This document shows positions 14,552-18,182 of a stretch of 18,182 bases of DNA, piece after piece. Every line of letters begins with the position of its first letter. The first letter of the stretch is position 1. The DNA is from Planctomycetota bacterium (GTDB lineage: Bacteria; Planctomycetota; PLA2; JAEUHO01). The notes under the pieces were generated by a model. The model saw only the letters and a program-made list of their open reading frames with translations, had not been told where the DNA came from and ran no database searches. A program made the position numbers and the translations under genes. The stretch is from assembly GCA_026647295.1 (NCBI GenBank), contig JAPKHB010000036.1, positions 1 through 18,182 of the forward strand, read 5' to 3'.

Positions 14552-15426
14552 GCGAGCCACCCCGCCGCGAAGCCAGCGGCGTAGAGGAGGAGCAACCCGC
14601 CGCACGCCGCCAACTCGCCGAGCAGGCGGTCGCCGGGCGCGCTCCTCGCCACGCGCCAGGCGACGGGCGCGCCCAGCAGCGCGGCCGCCGTGGCGGCGAG
14701 CACGCCGGGCGGCGCGGCGCCGGCGGCGACGAGCGCACCGGGTACGAGCGCCGCGCCCAGCAGGCACGCGACGAACTCGCCCTTGGCAAAGCGCGCCCCG
14801 AAGCGCACGGCCAGCGTGCGCTTGCCCGCGGCGGCGTCGCCGACCCGGTCGCGCAGGTTGTTCACGGTGAGCAGCGCCGTGGAGAGCAGGCCGGGCCCGA
14901 GCCCCGCCACGGCGGCCGCGCGCGAGAACTCGAGCGCCTGGGCGTAGTGGGTGCCGGCGACCGCCACCGGCCCGAAGAAGAGCAGCACCAGCAGGTCGCC
15001 CAGCCCGAGGTAGCCCAGCGGCCGCGGGCCCGCCGTGTACAGCAGCCCGCACGCGACGCCGAGCAGGCCGAGCAGCGCCAGCGGCCACCCGGCCCGCGCG
15101 ACCAGCCACGCCCCGGGCACGAGCGCCAGCCCGAAGGCCCACAGCGCGGCGCGGCGCATCGCCTCCGGGCGCACGAGGCCGGCCTGCACCGCGCGCCGGG
15201 GGCCGAGGCGCGCGGCGTCGTCGGCGCCCTGGCGGTGGTCGAAGTAGTCGTTGGCGTAGTTGGTGCCCACCTGGATCGCCACCGCGCCCAGCAGCGCCGC
15301 GAGCGCCGCGCCGGCGTGCGCGCGGCCGTCGCGGGCGGCGATCGCCACCCCGAGCGCGACCGGCGCCAGGGCGGCCGCGAGGGTCTTCGGGCGCGCGGCC
15401 TCGATCCAGACGGAGACGGTGGCCAT
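14548..15426 (-). CDS. menA: 1,4-dihydroxy-2-naphthoate polyprenyltransferase
   Basis: This 292-residue polytopic membrane enzyme of the UbiA family attaches the polyprenyl tail to DHNA, giving demethylmenaquinone. The first prenyl-diphosphate/Mg motif is NYANDYFDHRQGAD (56-69) and the second is NNLRDRVGD (189-197). ARPKTLAAALAPVALG at the N-terminus is typical of MenA rather than UbiA. About eight hydrophobic helices are visible between charged loops. The start ATG (15426) has only a purine-rich GGGCGGGG upstream. It follows menB after a 19-bp gap and overlaps menC at its stop. Confidence 0.94.
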   Translation of the reverse strand: MATVSVWIEAARPKTLAAALAPVALGVAIAARDGRAHAGAALAALLGAVAIQVGTNYANDYFDHRQGADDAARLGPRRAVQAGLVRPEAMRRAALWAFGLALVPGAWLVARAGWPLALLGLLGVACGLLYTAGPRPLGYLGLGDLLVLLFFGPVAVAGTHYAQALEFSRAAAVAGLGPGLLSTALLTVNNLRDRVGDAAAGKRTLAVRFGARFAKGEFVACLLGAALVPGALVAAGAAPPGVLAATAAALLGAPVAWRVARSAPGDRLLGELAACGGLLLLYAAGFAAGWLA

Positions 15427-15445
15427 CGCGCGCCCCCCGCCCGGC

Positions 15446-16342
15446 TCACGGCCGCCGCGGGAAGCGCTCGAACTCCGGCCGGCGCTTCTCCAGGTAGGCG
15501 TTGCGGCCCTCCTGGCCCTCTTCGGTCATGTAGAAGAGCAGGGTCGCGTTGCCGGCGAGTTCCTGCAAGCCGGCCTGGCCGTCGCAGTCGGCGTTGAGCG
15601 CGCTCTTGAGGCAGCGCAGCGCCAGCGGGGAGTGGGCGAGCATCTCGCGCGCCCAGCGGACCGTCTCCTCCTCGAGGCGCGCGAGCGGGACCACGGCGTT
15701 GACCAGGCCCATCTCGAGCGCCTGGGCGGCGTCGTACTGGCGGCACAGGAACCAGATCTCGCGGGCCTTCTTCTGGCCGACGCAGCGGGCGAGGTAGGCC
15801 GAGCCGTAGCCGCCGTCGAAGGAGCCCACCTTCGGGCCGGTCTGGCCGAAGCGCGCGTTGTCGGCCGCGATCGTGAGGTCGCACACCACGTGCAGGACGT
15901 GCCCGCCGCCGATCGCGTAGCCCGCCACCATCGCGATCACGGGCTTGGGGCAGGTGCGGATCTCGCGCTGGAGGTCCAGCACGTTGAGCCGGTGGATGCC
16001 CTTGTCGTCGCGGTAGCCGGCGTCGCCGCGCACGCGCTGGTCGCCCCCCGAGCAGAAGGCCTCGTCGCCCTCGCCGGTGAAGATCACGACGCCGATGGTG
16101 GGGTCGTCGCGGGCCTCGGCCAACGCGGCGCGCATCTCCGTCACCGTGAGCGGCCGGAAGGCGTTGCGCACCTCGGGGCGGCAGATCGTGATCTTGGCGA
16201 GGCCGTCCCAGGTCTCGTAGCGGATGTCGGTGAAGGGCCGGGCGACCTGCCAGGGAAAGGCGGCGCGGCGCGCCGGGCCGCGGCGCGCCCCGCCCCGCTT
16301 ACGGGGCCCGGAAGAAGGCTTGGAGGACTTCGCGGAGGGCAT
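15446..16342 (-). CDS. menB: 1,4-dihydroxy-2-naphthoyl-CoA synthase
   Basis: This 298-residue crotonase-fold enzyme closes the naphthoquinol ring of OSB-CoA by a Dieckmann condensation. Motifs are FCSGGDQRVRGDAGY (96-110), AGYAIGGGHVLH (140-151), GQTGPKVGSFDGGYG (166-180) and the long MenB-specific tail CDGQAGLQELAGNATLLFYMTEEGQEGRNAY. Gln167-Thr168-Gly169 with Trp197 matches the bicarbonate-binding set of E. coli-type MenB (QTG), not the Asp-containing type. The ATG at 16342 has GGAG seven bases upstream and places the first 44 bp inside the end of menH. The resulting N-terminus (about 30 residues, rich in Arg, Lys, Gly and Ser) is unlike E. coli MenB and may be disordered. No other conventional start codon lies between it and the conserved FTDIRYE. 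Confidence 0.95.
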   Translation of the reverse strand: MPSAKSSKPSSGPRKRGGARRGPARRAAFPWQVARPFTDIRYETWDGLAKITICRPEVRNAFRPLTVTEMRAALAEARDDPTIGVVIFTGEGDEAFCSGGDQRVRGDAGYRDDKGIHRLNVLDLQREIRTCPKPVIAMVAGYAIGGGHVLHVVCDLTIAADNARFGQTGPKVGSFDGGYGSAYLARCVGQKKAREIWFLCRQYDAAQALEMGLVNAVVPLARLEEETVRWAREMLAHSPLALRCLKSALNADCDGQAGLQELAGNATLLFYMTEEGQEGRNAYLEKRRPEFERFPRRP

Positions 16343-17090
16343 CGGGCGTCTCCAGGTGCGGGCTGTGCCCCGCGTCGGGAATCGTCACGGCCGTAAGGCC
16401 CGGGCCGCGCGCGGCCCACGCGGCGCCCAGGGCGGCGTAGGGCGTGTCCCGCGCGCCGGCGACGAGTAGAGCCCGGTCCCGGCGGGCGGCCAACGCCTGC
16501 CCCAGAGGCGGCTGGCGCCCCGTCCCCAGCGCGCGCAGCGCGGCCGCCAGCGCCAGGGGCCGGCCCTTCGCCCGGCGTGTCAGGACGTGCGCGAAGCCGG
16601 GTCGCCGGACGAGGTCGGCAAAGAGCGGCTGGGCGTACCAGTCGTCGAGGAAGGCGGCCAGGCCCCGGGCTTCGAGGTCCGCCGCCCGCTCCTCGTCCTG
16701 GGCCGCGCGCCGCGCGCGCTCGGCCGGATCCTCGAGGCCCGGGGAGGCCCCGACCAGGGCGAGGCGCCCGACGCGCCCGCCCGCAAGGACCGCCCAGGCG
16801 AGCGCGAGGCGGCCGCCCATCGAATAGCCCACGACCCCGGCCCGGGCGACGCCGAGCGCCGCAAGGCGCCGGTCGAAGCCCTCCGCCGTGCGCGCAAACG
16901 CCCCCGCCACCGGGCCCACCGGCTCGGGGTCGGGGCCGTGGCCCGGCAGCCAAAGCGCCAGGCAGCGCGTCCCCGGCCCAAAGCCCCGGATCACCTCGGC
17001 CCAGTCCCCCGGCGCGCCCAGGAAGCCGTGCAGGAACACCCGCACGGGCCCCGCGGACGGGCCCGTGTCGATCTCGCCCGGGCGGATCAC
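16299..17090 (-). CDS. menH: SHCHC synthase, alpha/beta hydrolase
   Basis: This 263-residue alpha/beta-hydrolase eliminates pyruvate from SEPHCHC to form SHCHC, the step after MenD. The oxyanion region is VFLHGFLGAPGDW (18-30). The nucleophile elbow is GYSMGGR (88-94, Ser90), and the acid and base of the triad are Asp215 (GARDTPY) and His242 (AGHSPHLETP). The LPGHGPD loop (49-54) is typical of MenH. The start is GTG at 17090, which shares GTGA with the menD stop; a far longer open frame upstream is the antisense-like shadow of menD. Its 3' end overlaps menB by 44 bp. As with other MenH proteins, the fold alone would only say hydrolase; the position between menD and menB makes the call. Confidence 0.9.
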   Translation of the reverse strand: MIRPGEIDTGPSAGPVRVFLHGFLGAPGDWAEVIRGFGPGTRCLALWLPGHGPDPEPVGPVAGAFARTAEGFDRRLAALGVARAGVVGYSMGGRLALAWAVLAGGRVGRLALVGASPGLEDPAERARRAAQDEERAADLEARGLAAFLDDWYAQPLFADLVRRPGFAHVLTRRAKGRPLALAAALRALGTGRQPPLGQALAARRDRALLVAGARDTPYAALGAAWAARGPGLTAVTIPDAGHSPHLETPDALREVLQAFFRAP

Positions 17091-18182
17091 GGCGCGCCGG
17101 CCCCCAGCGCGCGGGCCACGGCCTGCTCCAGCCGGCGCCGCTCGGCCTCGTTCTCGGCGAGGCCCGAGCGCACCTCCACCAGGCTGGGGTTCGGGCGGTC
17201 CCAGGCCTCGGCCATGGCCGCGGCGAAGTCCGCGAGCGTCTCGGTCTCCCGGTGCGCCACGCCCAGCGCCGCCGCCACCGCGCCAAAGCGCAGCGCGTGC
17301 GGCGTCTGCACCCAGGGCGTGAGCACCTCGGGGTGCGCCGCGACGGGCAGCGCCGAGAAGATGCCCCCCCCGCCGTTGTTGAGCACGACGACGGCCAGCG
17401 GCAGGGCCGCAGCGCCCAACGCCGCCAGCGTGCCCAGGTCGTGCAGGAGCGCGAGGTCGCCGATGAGCAGGGTCGTGGGGCCCTGGCCGGAGATCTCCCG
17501 CTGGGCGGCGTAGCCCGCGGCGGTGGCCAGCACGCCGTCGATCCCGCTCGCGCCGCGGTTGGCCCGCACCTCGATCGTCGGGCCGCCCACCACCCCGTAG
17601 CGCTGCAGGTGGCGCACCGGCAGGCTGTTGGAGGCGAAGATGCCGTGCCCCTCCTCCGCGTGGCGCGTGAGCCAGCGCGCGACGGCCGCCTCGCTGGCCC
17701 GCTCCGGCGCGTCCAGCTCCGCGGCGAGCGCGCGCTCCACGCGCGCGTGGGCCGCCGCCGCGGCCGGCGCGGGGGCGCGGGGGGGCCTCGGCCCCACGGC
17801 GATGCACTCCTCGATCAGCGCTTCCAGGCCGTGCGCCACGTCGGCCTCGAAGCGGTGGGTGACCCGGTGCGCGGGGTCGATCCGCTCGGGGGTCGGCGCG
17901 ACCACGACCCAGACCTCGGGCGGCGCCGCGGCCAGGTAGCCCAGGAGCCGCCCCGAGATGGGGCGCGCGCCCAGTTGCAGGACGTGCCGGGGGCGCCAGG
18001 GGGCCCCGAGCAGGAGGTCGGCGTGGGGCAGGATCCACGGCTCCGCGGGCCCGAGGCGCAGCCCCGAGCGCAGGTCCGGGTACACCGGCCAGCCCAGCAG
18101 CCGGCTGGCCGGTTCGAGCCACTCGGGTTCGAGGTCCGGGGCCGCGGCCACGATGAGGCCGTCCGCGCTGGCGCGCAGCGCG
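17087..18182 (-). CDS. menD: SEPHCHC synthase (partial, N-terminus outside window)
   Basis: This is the C-terminal 364 residues of the thiamine-diphosphate enzyme that joins isochorismate and 2-oxoglutarate, the first committed step of menaquinone synthesis. The frame stays open to the window end; MenD is usually about 550-600 residues, so roughly 200 are missing. Visible parts are the central domain (GLIVAAAPDLEPEW, LLGWPVYPDLRSGLR), then the ThDP-binding domain with FASNSLPVRHLQRYG, NRGASGIDGVLATAAGYA, the metal/ThDP motif GDLALLHDLGTLAAL, and VVVLNNGGGGIFSALPV, all typical of MenD. The GTG at 18149-18151 is internal and not a start. An isochorismate synthase (menF) may lie further upstream, but this cannot be seen. 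Confidence 0.95.
   Translation of the reverse strand, partial: ALRASADGLIVAAAPDLEPEWLEPASRLLGWPVYPDLRSGLRLGPAEPWILPHADLLLGAPWRPRHVLQLGARPISGRLLGYLAAAPPEVWVVVAPTPERIDPAHRVTHRFEADVAHGLEALIEECIAVGPRPPRAPAPAAAAAHARVERALAAELDAPERASEAAVARWLTRHAEEGHGIFASNSLPVRHLQRYGVVGGPTIEVRANRGASGIDGVLATAAGYAAQREISGQGPTTLLIGDLALLHDLGTLAALGAAALPLAVVVLNNGGGGIFSALPVAAHPEVLTPWVQTPHALRFGAVAAALGVAHRETETLADFAAAMAEAWDRPNPSLVEVRSGLAENEAERRRLEQAVARALGAGAP

Overview
The window is about three-quarters G+C, almost fully coding, with strong GC bias at third codon positions. It looks like a chromosomal segment of a Gram-negative-type, menaquinone-using respiratory bacterium: there is a lipobox lipoprotein, a Tat-type Rieske protein, a periplasmic multiheme cytochrome and a classical o-succinylbenzoate menaquinone pathway. 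A GltD-like oxidoreductase in the same operon as a Rieske/cytochrome b complex recalls (from memory) planctomycete, including anammox, genomes. Planctomycetota or another high-GC deep-branching phylum is therefore a guess, not a determination. I saw no rRNA, tRNA, CRISPR array, transposase or phage gene.

Layout. (1) 1-3006 (+): 3' part of a large amidoligase that fuses a RimK-like ATP-grasp ligase to a GCS2-type glutamate-cysteine ligase-like domain. (2) 3007-3230: hairpin-rich spacer between convergent genes, holding copy 1 of a dispersed palindromic repeat. (3) 3231-3401 (-) and 3525-4856 (+): a tiny Gln/Gly/Ser-rich lipoprotein divergent from a secreted protein that resembles Bacillus Tgl transglutaminase. 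(4) 10639-4871 (-): a tightly coupled four-gene operon for an unusual Rieske/cytochrome b complex: a 1063-residue soluble FAD/NAD(P)/Fe-S protein with an N-terminal sensor-like domain and TPR region, then Rieske, a one-piece cytochrome b and a membrane-anchored tetraheme cytochrome c. (5) 10699-11933 (+): a glycerophosphodiester phosphodiesterase and a hotdog thioesterase that is probably the DHNA-CoA hydrolase MenI. (6) 11934-12096: repeat copies 2 and 3. (7) 18182-12097 (-): the menaquinone operon menD-menH-menB-menA-menC-menE, with menD cut by the window edge.

How it fits together. The men operon with the convergent thioesterase covers nearly all steps from isochorismate to demethylmenaquinone; MenF and the final methyltransferase are not in the window. 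The quinol is the expected substrate of the Rieske/cytochrome b complex, which would pass electrons through the tetraheme cytochrome and, if the GltD-like subunit is part of the complex, exchange electrons with NAD(P)H or ferredoxin. Several junctions in both operons are 4-bp GTGA/ATGA overlaps, which suggests translational coupling.

Most notable: the sensor-like/TPR/GltD-like/ferredoxin fusion in a bc-type operon; the lipoprotein-transglutaminase pair; the RimK-GCS2 fusion; and a hairpin repeat whose three copies all lie between convergent genes, one of them overlapping the end of menE.
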